Shown here one piece after another: positions 8,601 through 14,853 of a stretch of 32,896 bases of DNA. The notes beneath the pieces were generated by a model. It ran no database searches. It had not been told where the DNA came from and saw only the letters and a list, made by a program, of their open reading frames with translations. The translations under genes and the position numbers were made by a program. This DNA is from Deinococcus radiopugnans ATCC 19172 (GTDB lineage: Bacteria; Deinococcota; Deinococci; Deinococcales; Deinococcaceae), in assembly GCF_006335125.1 (NCBI RefSeq), contig NZ_VDMO01000032.1:1-32896 (forward strand). The letters are read 5' to 3'. The first letter of the stretch is position 1; the number at the start of each line of letters is the position of its first letter.

Positions 8601-8792
8601 CGCTTTGAGCTGTGCTTCGCCCGCCGCCTCGCACAGTTCCACTGCCCCGGCCACGCTGCACCAGTCGGTCAGGCCCACCGCGCTGTAGCCACGCTCTTTC
8701 GCCAGGCGGACCATTCTGCGTGGACTTACTGTGCTGCGGCCTTCCGAGAAGTAGCTCTGACACGTCAGCAGCGCGGGCAAGAGGCGGTTCAT
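5646..8792 (-). CDS. dnaE2: Error-prone DNA polymerase III alpha subunit DnaE2
   Basis: 1048 residues, the usual DnaE2 size. The N-terminal PHP domain opens with LLTCQSYFSEGRS and GYSAVGLTDW. The polymerase palm carries SMPDVDIDIASSRRDQV, with the catalytic aspartates in the PDxDxD motif, and later IKLDLLGLRML with the third aspartate region. Fingers, an HhH/tandem region and a C-terminal OB-fold follow. In known systems DnaE2 makes mutagenic translesion products together with an ImuB-type Y-family partner. ATG 8792 is chosen over 8822 because family homology starts at LLPALLTCQSYFSEG and the ATG follows the upstream stop by two bases (TGAGGATG), giving tight coupling. The operon order is lexA-imuY-DUF6504-dnaE2. 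Expression is presumably LexA-dependent. Confidence 0.95.
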   Translation of the reverse strand: MNRLLPALLTCQSYFSEGRSTVSPRRMVRLAKERGYSAVGLTDWCSVAGAVELCEAAGEAQLKAVVGVTLPVSFPTPPRSKEPHEVFPLVLLAKDRTGYALLCELITQLHLQHPDGLPLECMQEAARRGDHLVCLTAGRAGFPTALGERRELARAASLLRILRQSFPFDLYVQLFHGAAPNERRRLEYLRGLARDLELPTVAAPEINMGGQDEYPLLDALTCARLGIDVQTPHAERPRNDARHVSTPEDWGALLPFPDALLNAQKLADVSTLNLHPEQLHAPEPKLRMLQTPQEALEERAFAALPLRYSSDVRPVAQTRLQQELATVRTLEMAGFFLTAAEVTDYCREHGILAAGRGSAAGSVLCYLLGITLSDPIRHNLLFERFLHTGRVSMPDVDIDIASSRRDQVLSWVEARWGGEGTGEAMVANKVTYRLPSAVQDLGRALGLPPELRDRLNRALGRDYRHIRPHRAREADVVFAEVLGEAPVKDALLSLLEKIEPGFVRHLAPHSGGVVLSASPLTHYSPVTRSSGGIRMLTFDKDDVERLGLIKLDLLGLRMLAALERAREEAMRLTGEWVEYGDLPDDPAVWERIASGDTLAIFQIESPAQVQMTARLQPRNMTQLAHQIALVRPGPIQSGTVHPYVRRARGEEPVPDLPGPLRTILAPTHGTLMFQEQILRIAVHYAGYSWPEADRFRGRLSKTEDAAELEELKNSFTAGAALTTGAFPWEAEEMFATCAAFRGYGFAESHAHAFAQHAYASAWMRHHHPAAYLAAFLTEAPGLWPPSTVSHEARRWGVSLRGVCINRSGMSYRAENTRTVRLPLSVVEGVSETAARRIVQERLTGGKYKNVEDVYDRVELGRGALDTLAKAGAFDALDPRQNRREASYVLHTIANARKPGTLGLLSPQTEPPELPVLSPNQQLSLDLETKGLSESGRHPLDAHRARLRDLGCVPLSGLRHGQGVWTAGLIVIRQRPPTARGFAFFVLEDASARIQAVISPALWEAHRALLRDARALIVQGEAAVHGRAVTLKVQRLSELPLGSWASAAD

Positions 8793-8794
8793 CC

Positions 8795-9037
8795 TCAGTC
8801 CTGAACCCGCGCCAGCCACCAACGATCTGGGCCCGCTTCATGATGGATCTCGGCCACCAATTCACCTGCTTGCACCAGATAGCAGTCCCTGGGCACTTCT
8901 CCCAACCACCAGCGCCCGCCGTAGCGCCACTGGTCCAGCACACCTTGAATCGCGTAAGCCTGCCCCGCCCAGACCAACCGCCCCGGCGTGCCCGCAGGCG
9001 TCAGACTGACCGTGACCGGCTGCTGCACCGCTTTCAT
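8795..9037 (-). CDS. DUF6504-like small protein of the mutasome operon
   Basis: 80 residues. PGRLVWAGQAYAIQGVLDQW, then GRWWLGEVPRDCYLV and WWLARVQD, match the pattern of the DUF6504 family (a W-G-x-x-Y then WW then W-x-L-x-x-V/Y-D layout). That family is found beside imuB/dnaE2 genes in Actinobacteria and Deinococcota; this is from memory of the family. The ATG at 9037 overlaps the imuY stop (ATGA, 9037-9034), and its own stop is two bases before dnaE2, so three genes are translated in a coupled run. The fold appears beta-rich and small. A role as an accessory of the ImuB/DnaE2 complex is inferred from position only. Confidence 0.75.
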   Translation of the reverse strand: MKAVQQPVTVSLTPAGTPGRLVWAGQAYAIQGVLDQWRYGGRWWLGEVPRDCYLVQAGELVAEIHHEAGPDRWWLARVQD

Positions 9038-10269
9038 GGACTGACACCCTCGAAGAAGGCCAGCGTGCGCTCCACCGCCTTCTGGTGGGCCTGGGTCCGG
9101 GTGAGCGCAGGTTTCCAGTGCTGCCGGGGCGTCATGGCGCAGGGCCGCACCATGCCCGTCAGCCAGTCCACCCATTGATAGCGGGCGTCGGTGACGTAAG
9201 CGTAGGGATCCAGCCACTGCACCTTGACGAGTGCCTCGGGAAAGCGGTCCAGGACGTCTTTCGTGACTTCCAGCTCGGCCAGGGAGGCCCATAGCCCCAC
9301 CATCCGGCCCGGTTGCCGAGTGCCGGAAAGCTGAATGGTCAGCGCCTCCACGCCCAACGGCAGTGCGCCCGTATCGCTCAAGGCGAGGCCTGCAATTCGC
9401 ACCAGACCCGCTGGATCTGGACTGCCTTTGAGTTTGCGGGTGGCGGTCAGTTGTCCGCCCAGCGTGTCGGCCTGGACGGTCAGGTAAGCGGCGGCGCGGC
9501 CCCGCAACTCGGCCAGGATTGGGGGGAGCAGTTCGCCCAGCACCACCTCGGCTTCGGCAGGTTCGTTCAGTGGCGCATCCAGGTCCATGCGCGCCCCGAT
9601 CACTCGTCCGGGTATGTACTTCTGAATCATCTTCGTGCGCTCGCCTTTCAAGAAGCGGTTGACCCGCTTGCCCACATCCACACCCAGAAAGGCCTCGCGC
9701 TGCGCCGCGCTCCACTTCATCAGGTCCGCGAGGCCGCACACCCCCAGGAAGGCCAGGCCCTCGATGTGCACCGGGGTCAGGCCGATCACTTCCAGATGGG
9801 CAGTGGTGGTCAACGCGAGGAAAGCTTTTTCGGCGCTGCCCACCTCCCGAACCTCGCCTGGCCGGGCACGCAAAGCCGCCAGGTGAGCGACTTCCAGACT
9901 GTCGGCCAGCCCCACCGGGGCGTTCAATGCGGCGGCCAGTTCCCTGGCCGCTGGGGCGCTAATTTTCACGAAGACGGTTCCCGGGACTTGTCCCTCTACC
10001 CGGTCTGAATATCTGCCGTACAGCGTTTCAAGCAGTTCGGCCCAGGCTGCGACTGCTGATGGCGCAGTGATGACCTCAGCGTGAAGGTCCGGGCAGCGGC
10101 TCAGCGCAGCAACATCGCGCATCCCCGGTTGTACGCCTGCTGCTCCAGCCTCCGGGCAGGCGTACAGCACACGTCTGGACTCGCTCAGCACCGCGACGGG
10201 CACGCCAGGATGCTGGCGGCCCAGCAGAATCAGCGGCCAGGGTGAGAGCGTCACGCAGGCCAGGGGCAT
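9034..10269 (-). CDS. imuY: ImuY/ImuB-like Y-family polymerase-related protein
   Basis: 411 residues, related to the DinB/UmuC superfamily. The palm metal-binding residues appear lost: the N-terminal DxDxFFAxVE-type motif is replaced by ACVTLSPWPLILLG, and the SxDE motif region reads YSDRVEGQVPGTVFV. In known ImuB-type proteins this loss goes with a bridging role: the protein recruits DnaE2 to the clamp rather than making DNA itself. Helix-hairpin-helix-like segments (GLTPVHIEGLAFLGVCGLAD) and a little-finger-like C-terminus follow. It begins four bases after lexA and overlaps the next gene by ATGA. D. deserti has a plasmid-borne operon of the same order, where this gene is called imuY; the assignment to that type is by context and general features. 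Confidence 0.85.
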   Translation of the reverse strand: MPLACVTLSPWPLILLGRQHPGVPVAVLSESRRVLYACPEAGAAGVQPGMRDVAALSRCPDLHAEVITAPSAVAAWAELLETLYGRYSDRVEGQVPGTVFVKISAPAARELAAALNAPVGLADSLEVAHLAALRARPGEVREVGSAEKAFLALTTTAHLEVIGLTPVHIEGLAFLGVCGLADLMKWSAAQREAFLGVDVGKRVNRFLKGERTKMIQKYIPGRVIGARMDLDAPLNEPAEAEVVLGELLPPILAELRGRAAAYLTVQADTLGGQLTATRKLKGSPDPAGLVRIAGLALSDTGALPLGVEALTIQLSGTRQPGRMVGLWASLAELEVTKDVLDRFPEALVKVQWLDPYAYVTDARYQWVDWLTGMVRPCAMTPRQHWKPALTRTQAHQKAVERTLAFFEGVSP

Positions 10270-10273
10270 CGTC

Positions 10274-10903
10274 CTAGACCCAGCGGGCGCTGACCCGCGG
10301 CACGCCCACCCCCACCCGGCCCACCATCTTGCCCTGGACCTGCACCTGCTCGGCCGGGAACGTCATGCGGGGAATGTCCGGGTTCTCCGACATCAGCACG
10401 ATCTGATCATGGAAGTGGTACAGCCGCTTTAAGGTGGCCGTCCCTTCGCCGGGCACCAGCACGACGGCCACCTCGCCGTCGTGAACCTCCGTGGTGGGCC
10501 GCACGATCACGTAGTCGCCGTCAAGGACGCCGACGCCTGTCATGCTCTCCCCGCGCACCCGCAACAGGAAATCGCCGCTGCGCATGTCCAGCAGCCTTTC
10601 CAGGCTGGGGGTGTAGTCGTCGGGGGACTGGTCCGCCAGGGCTGGAGGTCCCGCCGCAATCGAACCGTAGATGGGCAGGCCGTGGCCCAGGGCCACCCTG
10701 GCGCGGTCTGTGGGGATCAGCGGAGCGTAGCGCTCCGCACTCGGTTCCAGGTAGCCCAGACCTCTCAAGATGCCCGCCTGAAAACTGACTGCCTGCTTGG
10801 TCACACCCACCTGCGCGGCAACCGCGCTCAAGGTGGCGTTCACCCCGAGCTGGAGGACGGCGTTCAGGATGGCGGTGCGGGTGCGGGTCAGGTCTGGGGG
10901 CAT
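10274..10903 (-). CDS. lexA: LexA-type self-cleaving SOS repressor
   Basis: 209 residues. The C-terminal half is a LexA/S24 domain: cleavage site Ala84-Gly85 (IYGSIAAGPPALA), nucleophile Ser120 in RGESMTG, and general base Lys159 in TATLKRL. The N-terminal 65 residues are a winged-helix-like region (TLSAVAAQVGVTKQAVSFQ) that differs from E. coli LexA. RecA-stimulated self-cleavage would lift repression of the downstream imuY, DUF6504-like and dnaE2 genes. ATG 10903 has GAGGT about 10 bases upstream. It is divergent from the small gene at 11002. Two imperfect inverted repeats in the shared intergenic region (10940-10978) are candidate operators for autoregulation. Confidence 0.9.
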   Translation of the reverse strand: MPPDLTRTRTAILNAVLQLGVNATLSAVAAQVGVTKQAVSFQAGILRGLGYLEPSAERYAPLIPTDRARVALGHGLPIYGSIAAGPPALADQSPDDYTPSLERLLDMRSGDFLLRVRGESMTGVGVLDGDYVIVRPTTEVHDGEVAVVLVPGEGTATLKRLYHFHDQIVLMSENPDIPRMTFPAEQVQVQGKMVGRVGVGVPRVSARWV

Positions 10904-10939
10904 GGGGGTTTACCTCGGATCTTGCTGGGGATCAAATGG

Positions 10940-10978
10940 ATGGTGACAGCTTGCACCATTTCCTTGTCTCGTGTCAAG
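10940..10978. promoter_or_regulatory. Candidate LexA operators between divergent genes
   Basis: Two dyads lie between lexA and the 11002 gene. ATGGTG-N8-CACCAT occupies 10940-10959 and is perfect in its arms. CTTGTCTCGTGTCAAG at 10963-10978 is an imperfect 16-bp palindrome (6 of 8 pairs). The minus strand of the second contains TTGACA (10977-10972), a good -35 hexamer for lexA. Either dyad could be the operator; neither matches a consensus that I can state for Deinococcus. Confidence 0.45.
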
Positions 10979-11001
10979 ATATCTCCGAGGTGACTCAAGG
11001 C

Positions 11002-11331
11002 ATGACCCACACCCAGCATCGCGATTCAGAAGCCCCGGGCTATACGCGCCAGATCGAGATTCGACTGGTCTTTCCGGAGAAGATTCGTTACGAGAAGGGC
11101 AGACCCGTGAAAGAGCCGGGGCCGGACCCGCAGCGGGTGATCGCGGCGCTGCGTCCAGAAGTGGAGCGGGGCGTGCAGGACCGATACGGCGAGGAGACCG
11201 AAGTCATCTTCCGGGTGGCGCAGGCCCCCAGCATCCGGGTGACGGGACAATTTGGGGAAAAGGCGGGCGTGACGGGCGCATTTGTTCAGGAGATCCTCGA
11301 CGGCGTCTTTGAGAATCTGGTGGTGGAGTAG
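11002..11331 (+). CDS. Small conserved-looking protein, unknown function
   Basis: 109 residues, divergent from lexA. ATG 11002 is preceded by GAGG and AAGG sequences; an in-frame ATG at 10936 would lie across the candidate operators and is less likely. The protein is soluble and charged, with a mixed alpha/beta look (YTRQIEIRLVFPEKIRYE, then AALRPEVERGV, then ETEVIFRVAQAPSIRV and FVQEILDGVFENLVVE). The alternating strand and helix pattern resembles small nucleic-acid or regulator-binding folds, but I recognise no family. Its promoter region is shared with lexA, so damage-dependent expression is possible. Confidence 0.75.
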   Translation: MTHTQHRDSEAPGYTRQIEIRLVFPEKIRYEKGRPVKEPGPDPQRVIAALRPEVERGVQDRYGEETEVIFRVAQAPSIRVTGQFGEKAGVTGAFVQEILDGVFENLVVE

Positions 11332-11386
11332 CCGCTCGGGTCTGTGTCTCCTCGCGTTTCGGTAACGTCCACTGATCCATTGGGTT

Positions 11387-11423
11387 CCTGTCATTTTGGC
11401 ACTGTGCCAGGCCCTCTGACAGG
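11387..11423. promoter_or_regulatory. Nested palindromes upstream of the ProC-like gene
   Basis: CCTGTCA (11387-11393) pairs with TGACAGG (11417-11423). Between them is the 13-bp palindrome TGGCACTGTGCCA (11397-11409), perfect around a single central T. Such nested dyads are typical of repressor or activator binding sites. There is no strong -35/-10 pair beside it, so the exact promoter is not placed. Confidence 0.45.
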
Positions 11424-11513
11424 GTGGGTTAAGATGCCCGGTATGCCCCCAGAGTTAAAGCCGGCCGCCGTGGGCTTGAGGGTTCAACCTACGAGTCTCC
11501 ACAGTCCGTGCTG

Positions 11514-11538
11514 TGAGGTCTGGGATTTCTGGACCTCA
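11514..11538. promoter_or_regulatory. 7-bp inverted repeat just before the ProC-like start
   Basis: TGAGGTC (11514-11520) and GACCTCA (11532-11538) are perfectly complementary, with an 11-base spacer. The right arm ends five bases before the ATG at 11544. It could be an operator or an RNA hairpin covering the start; no ribosome binding site is visible between it and the ATG. Confidence 0.4.
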
Positions 11539-11543
11539 GCATC

Positions 11544-12329
11544 ATGACCGTCTATGGGATCATCGGCGTCGGTGCCATCTCGGCGGCCATCGTGCGGGGA
11601 CTCTGCCGGACGGACCAGTCGGCCTCGCCCCCTGCCGTGCTGCTCTCCCCCCGCAACGCCCAGCTTGCCGCTGAACTGGCCCAACAGTTCCCCACTGTTC
11701 GGGTGGCTGAGAGCAACCAGCACGTCGTCGACGGCGCGTCCGTGCTGTTGCTCTGCCTGCGCCCACAGGAGGCCCAGGCGGCCCTCAGCGCCCTGACCTT
11801 CCGTCCAGAGCTGACCGTCATCAGTGTAATGGCCGGGTTCACGGTCCGTGGCCTTGCTGACCTGATGACGCCAGTCACTGACCTCGCCCGGAGCATTCCA
11901 CTGCCTGCCGTGGAGCTTGGAGAAGGCGTGACGCCACTGTTCCCATCTTCTCCTGCGGCCGTCACCCTGTTCGGTCGCTTGGGCACCGTCATTGAGGTTC
12001 CCGACGAGCGAACCTTTGAGGCCCTGTCCGCGTCTACAGCGACCGTGGCTGCCATGTTGAAGTACATGGCAACCATCTCGGCATGGCTGGCCACAAAAGG
12101 CGTGTCTGCGCCCCTGGCCTCGCGTTACGTGGCGGCAGTCTTCGCAGGGGTGCTGACTCCCCTCCAGACAGCGGCGGCGGTGGACTTTGGGGCGCTTTCC
12201 CACGAACACCAGACGCCAGGCGGTTTAAACGAACAGTTCCTTGGCGTGCTGGAGCAGGCTGGGATGTTCAGGGAGGTGGAGGGCGGGCTGAACCAGGTTC
12301 TGCAACGGCTTACCCCCCACCAGAACTAG
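11544..12329 (+). CDS. Pyrroline-5-carboxylate reductase-like NAD(P)-binding protein
   Basis: 261 residues, near the usual ProC length. The N-terminus MTVYGIIGVGAISAAIVRGL is a Rossmann nucleotide-binding motif of the ProC type (GxGxxxxAxxxG, with Val-Gly-Ala here). LLLCLRPQEA and VISVMAGFTVRGL match the ProC 'VKPQ' and 'SxxAG' regions, with Lys replaced by Arg. The C-terminal dimerisation domain includes FEALSASTATVAAMLKYMA and a GLNEQFLGVLEQAGMF segment matching the end of ProC-family proteins (GGLxEQ). ProC reduces pyrroline-5-carboxylate to proline. Divergence leaves open another imine or ketone substrate. It stands alone, with palindromic sites upstream and a likely terminator after it. 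Confidence 0.75.
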   Translation: MTVYGIIGVGAISAAIVRGLCRTDQSASPPAVLLSPRNAQLAAELAQQFPTVRVAESNQHVVDGASVLLLCLRPQEAQAALSALTFRPELTVISVMAGFTVRGLADLMTPVTDLARSIPLPAVELGEGVTPLFPSSPAAVTLFGRLGTVIEVPDERTFEALSASTATVAAMLKYMATISAWLATKGVSAPLASRYVAAVFAGVLTPLQTAAAVDFGALSHEHQTPGGLNEQFLGVLEQAGMFREVEGGLNQVLQRLTPHQN

Positions 12330-12332
12330 GCC

Positions 12333-12350
12333 GGGTAGCGCAAGCGCCCC
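12333..12350 (+). terminator. Stem-loop after the ProC-like gene
   Basis: GGG-TA-GCGC-AA-GCGC-CCC begins four bases after the stop codon and is followed by GTTCGTTTCCTGTTT, a moderately T-rich run. It is a plausible weak intrinsic terminator. Confidence 0.45.
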
Positions 12351-12538
12351 GTTCGTTTCCTGTTTCCGCTTCAACCCAGACACCTGGAGAGGTGACGACA
12401 AGAGGAAGCAAAGCCCCACCGCTCAGCCGTCAGGCGCTCATGGCGGACTCCACCGCGCAGCTTCGTCAGGTGGGCTGGACCGTGATCACTCGGACACGCG
12501 GGTCTCCCAGGGCAGCCGCTCAGGCGCAGGCCGTCTGA

Positions 12539-12672
12539 TACGGATTCCGATTGAATCGTTTGCAAAAACGATGAAATCCGAGCGGACGCGAGGAGGAAAA
12601 AAGACGGGTTCCCCGTATGGATGAACCCAGCGGTGCTTTCCCGATGGGTTAAGGAATTAAGCGGAATCCGTA
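12539..12672. mobile_element. 134-bp MITE, copy 1, related to the adjacent IS630 ends
   Basis: Bounded by TACGGATTCCG at the left and its complement CGGAATCCGTA at the right, with TA at each edge, as for IS630/Tc1-type elements. It is non-coding. On the minus strand it aligns with the 135-bp copy at 28321-28455, sharing GCTCGGATTTC and the terminal repeats. Two internal stem-loops differ in sequence but keep their pairing. The flanks share GTCTGA (left) and TGA (right) with copy 2. Its ends match those of the IS630 element three bases to its right, which could supply transposase. Confidence 0.8.
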
Positions 12673-12744
12673 TGATACGGATTCCGATTAATTGGTTATG
12701 CGAGGCCACCAATGGAAGAGGGTGAGGGTACTCACCCGTTCCCT

Positions 12745-13197
12745 CTAACCCTCCAGCCACCGACACTGGGCCGCGAGCCGCTCGGTTAGGGCATCCAGAG
12801 CGGGGAAATGGCAGTTTCTCAGGGGCATATCGGTGAGCGCCCATAAGCGTTCGGCCGGTTGCAACTCTGGGGAGTACGGGGGCAGGAAAACCGGATGGAG
12901 GCCTTCAGGACAAGTCAGCTGCGGGCCACAGTGCCACCCCGCCCCGTCCAGAACCAGTACGATCTCCCGGCGCTGCCCCGCGCCGGTATCACGGGCAAAG
13001 CGGTCGAGCACCGCCTGAAAAGCGAGCGTGTCCACGCTCGGCACCAACCAATATTGGCTTTCGCCCGTCTGCGGACAGACAAAAGCGTACACGTACAGCC
13101 AGGCGTAGCGGTGTTCCACCGCTACCGTTGGTGCTTTGCCTCGCTCAGCCCACATCTTGCCGACAATGGGCTTCAGTCCCAGACGATGTTCGTCCAT
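12745..13197 (-). CDS. IS630-family transposase, catalytic frame (orfB)
   Basis: Carries the DDE catalytic core: MDEHRLGLKP (first Asp), VLVLDGAGWH (second Asp), and LPPYSPELQPAERLW, where the final acidic residue is the Glu in PAERLW. The true coding extent starts at the slip site near 13269; the ATG at 13197 is internal to the fused protein. It ends 70 bases from the left terminal repeat. All three catalytic acids are present, so the transposase may be active and could move the related MITEs. Confidence 0.8.
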   Translation of the reverse strand: MDEHRLGLKPIVGKMWAERGKAPTVAVEHRYAWLYVYAFVCPQTGESQYWLVPSVDTLAFQAVLDRFARDTGAGQRREIVLVLDGAGWHCGPQLTCPEGLHPVFLPPYSPELQPAERLWALTDMPLRNCHFPALDALTERLAAQCRWLEG

Positions 13198-13208
13198 GCA
13201 CCAGACTT

Positions 13209-13835
13209 CTACCGCTCGTCCAGTTCCTTCAGCACGCGTGTGAGTTGCTCGGACTGCTTCTGGGAGGACTTTTTTTTGAACTCTTCCTGGGCGATGGGAT
13301 CGGCCTCGACATGTCGAGGCCGGGGAATCTGACGGCTGTACCCCACCGCGTCCAGAAACTCGTAACAGCGGCTCAGATGTACGTCCTGACCCAGCTCCTG
13401 TTTCACCCAGGCCTGAATGCGCGGACCATTCCAGACACCGCCGAGGGCGGTGTCTAGAATGGTCCGCGCCAGCAACAACAACTGGGCGTCGCTCAGCAAG
13501 GTGGGCGCACCGCGGTTGTGATGCCGCTGATCGTTCAGACTCGCAAGCCCACCTGCGTGGTACGCGTCGATGATCTTGTCCGCCCCCTGGTAGGAGTAAC
13601 GGGTGAGCGTGAGTGCCTCCTGGTTGCTTTTCCCCTCAGCCAGGAAAGCCAGAAGCTGACTCCGGCGGCGTTCGAGGGCGCAGGTACTGCGCCAGTAGAT
13701 GCTCCAGAAGTCTTGAGCAGTGTGTTGAAAAGTGACTTTTCTGATGCCTCGGGTATACCTGTTTAAACGGAATCCGTATAACTCATCTGATCTCGCCTCC
13801 AGTCCTACTCCCGGTGACTTTGGAGTCATGACCAT
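13209..13835 (-). CDS. IS630-family transposase, N-terminal frame (orfA)
   Basis: Helix-turn-helix part of an IS630-family transposase (ALTLTRYSYQGADKIIDAYH, then WNGPRIQAWVKQELGQDV, winged-helix style). The only ATG in frame, at 13835, lies outside the element's terminal repeat, so the natural start is unclear. About 10 codons into the element the frame already reads as conserved sequence. The frame ends at 13209, but homology passes to the -1 frame at the run of eight A residues (FKKK). Joined, the two frames give a standard IS630 transposase. Use of a non-standard start or loss of the start by mutation are both possible. Confidence 0.75.
   Translation of the reverse strand: MVMTPKSPGVGLEARSDELYGFRLNRYTRGIRKVTFQHTAQDFWSIYWRSTCALERRRSQLLAFLAEGKSNQEALTLTRYSYQGADKIIDAYHAGGLASLNDQRHHNRGAPTLLSDAQLLLLARTILDTALGGVWNGPRIQAWVKQELGQDVHLSRCYEFLDAVGYSRQIPRPRHVEADPIAQEEFKKKSSQKQSEQLTRVLKELDER
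13268..13278 (-). other. A8-G slippery site joining the two IS630 frames
   Basis: On the minus strand the orfA codons TTC AAA AAA AAG contain the canonical -1 slip heptamer A-AAA-AAG (A run at 13277-13270). A -1 shift here leads directly into GTC CTC CCA, and continues open through VEVWCMDEHRLGLKP of the catalytic domain. Programmed -1 frameshifting is common in IS630 and IS3 families, so the break in frame is probably functional rather than a mutation. Confidence 0.7.
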
Positions 13836-13959
13836 CCTGCAGCCCCGTCTGAACGCCCTTGTTCAAGCGGCGTGTGACGCCACCAGCAGTACGCTGGTGA
13901 TTCTCCGGAACGGCGAATCATTGGTGAACGAGATCCTGGATGGTCAGGGAGACCGCCCC

Positions 13960-14202
13960 ATCAAGCCCAGGAGCGTGACCGAGGGCGTCCTCAGCCTGCT
14001 CGTCGAGCATCAGGTGATAGTCACGAAAGTGCGGTCCCGACAGGTGCCAGCGGTCATTCTTGGGCGTGAAGTGTCACCTCACGGCATCGGCGGCCAGCGC
14101 GTTGAGCGCCGCCATGGTCTGAGAAACGCCCTCGGCGGTCAGACCGATAGGCGTGGAGAGGGGCCGTAAGAATGAAACGACTGGTCTGGTGGCTGCGGAC
14201 AT
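13960..14202 (-). pseudogene. Dps-like ferritin pseudogene
   Basis: From ATG 14202 (GAAGGG upstream) the minus strand reads MSAATRPVVSF, then GLTAEGVSQTMAALNALAAD, and reaches a TGA at 14076-14074. Without a gap the same frame continues with KNDRWHLSGPHFRDYHLMLD and EQAE, the hallmark ferroxidase segment of Dps (KNFHWHVSGPHFRDYHLLLDEQ). The family has Leu at the stop position and His where this copy has Arg (DRWH). Similarity is lost after about 13960, before the IS630 element. Dps proteins bind DNA and store iron. This copy is clearly broken. It follows the FMN reductase by 45 bases on the same strand, so it was probably once the last gene of that operon. Confidence 0.7.
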
Positions 14203-14247
14203 AGGCACCCTTCAGTGGCGGCACGGGGCGGCAGTCACCAAAAAGGC

Positions 14248-14853
14248 TCAGGTGGTTGTTACTGTGGTTTGCGCAGCGGGCGCTTTGGGCTGGACTACCT
14301 GGTGTGTCCAGGCGGCCAGCGCCACCATCAGGCCGTGGACAAAAGATCGGGTGGCGTCATCGACCAGTCTGCCCTCAGCATCGAACTTGCCAGTGGCGTT
14401 GGCAACGAGCACTTCGGGCTGAGGCATCACCACGGCACTCGGAAACACCAGCACCTGCCGGAGTTGCGCCTGTGCGCGGGCCGTTCCCCACATGGACGGC
14501 GTGGCCCCCATGATCGCCACTGGCAGCCCCTTCAGCGGCTGGTGCTGAGGCGGGCGTGACGCCCAGTCCAGCGCGTTTTTGAGTACCCCGGGAATGCCGT
14601 GGTTGTATTCGGGTGTGGCAATGAGCATGGCGTCGGCGGCCCACAGCGCGTCCCGGAACGCTTGGACCGCATGCGGGGCAGCGTCTGTGTCGAGGTCTTG
14701 GTCATACAGCGGGAGCGGAGCAAGGTCAAAGACGTCCAGCGTCACACCATCGGGGCATAGCTTCTGCGCGGCGGCCAGCAGGGCGCGGTTGTACGAGGCA
14801 CGGCGCAGGCTGCCCGCGACGCCGAGAACCTTAAGAGGGGTAGGCTGGGTCAT
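14248..14853 (-). CDS. NADPH-dependent FMN reductase family flavoprotein
   Basis: 201 residues of flavodoxin-like fold. KVLGVAGSLRRASYNRALL (8-26) is the phosphate-binding loop of the NADPH-dependent FMN/quinone reductase family. MLIATPEYNHGIPGVLKNALDW (about 96-117) is its characteristic TPEYNxGxPGxLKNAxDW motif, and GLPVAIMGATPSMWGT matches the strand after it. These enzymes reduce flavin, quinones or chromate using NAD(P)H. ATG 14853 overlaps the upstream stop as ATGA (14853-14850) and has AAGGAG upstream, so it is translationally coupled to the DUF5519-like gene. The Thr-rich C-terminal tail is unusual but harmless. It could protect against redox stress together with the lost Dps. Confidence 0.9.
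   Translation of the reverse strand: MTQPTPLKVLGVAGSLRRASYNRALLAAAQKLCPDGVTLDVFDLAPLPLYDQDLDTDAAPHAVQAFRDALWAADAMLIATPEYNHGIPGVLKNALDWASRPPQHQPLKGLPVAIMGATPSMWGTARAQAQLRQVLVFPSAVVMPQPEVLVANATGKFDAEGRLVDDATRSFVHGLMVALAAWTHQVVQPKAPAAQTTVTTT

Larger units (their letters stand above)
12676..13778 (-). mobile_element. IS630-family insertion sequence, element 1
   Basis: About 1.1 kb between TA dinucleotides at 12676-12677 and 13777-13778. Terminal inverted repeats begin TACGGATTCCGATTAA (left) and, on the other strand at the right, TACGGATTCCGTTTAA. It carries a two-frame transposase on the minus strand. Both ends and the DDE motifs are present, so the element looks nearly complete. The first transposase frame has no ATG, GTG or TTG inside the element. 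Confidence 0.85.

Noticed and set aside
7266..8804. 512-codon open frame on the plus strand
   Set aside because: It lies wholly antisense to dnaE2 with Gln/His-rich composition typical of a shadow in high-GC coding DNA; dnaE2 motifs on the other strand are unambiguous.
9038..9739. N-terminal extension of the DUF6504-like frame
   Set aside because: This part is an out-of-frame shadow of imuY; the ATGA overlap at 9037 gives a natural start.
12440..12538. Short plus-strand frame ending at the MITE
   Set aside because: 32 codons, no ribosome binding site, no homology; its stop is the same GTCTGA that precedes the other MITE copy, so it gives no evidence of coding.
13828..14169. Plus-strand frame of 113 codons
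   Set aside because: It runs antisense across the Dps remnant and its C-terminal half is the shadow of the conserved Dps block; no ribosome binding site.
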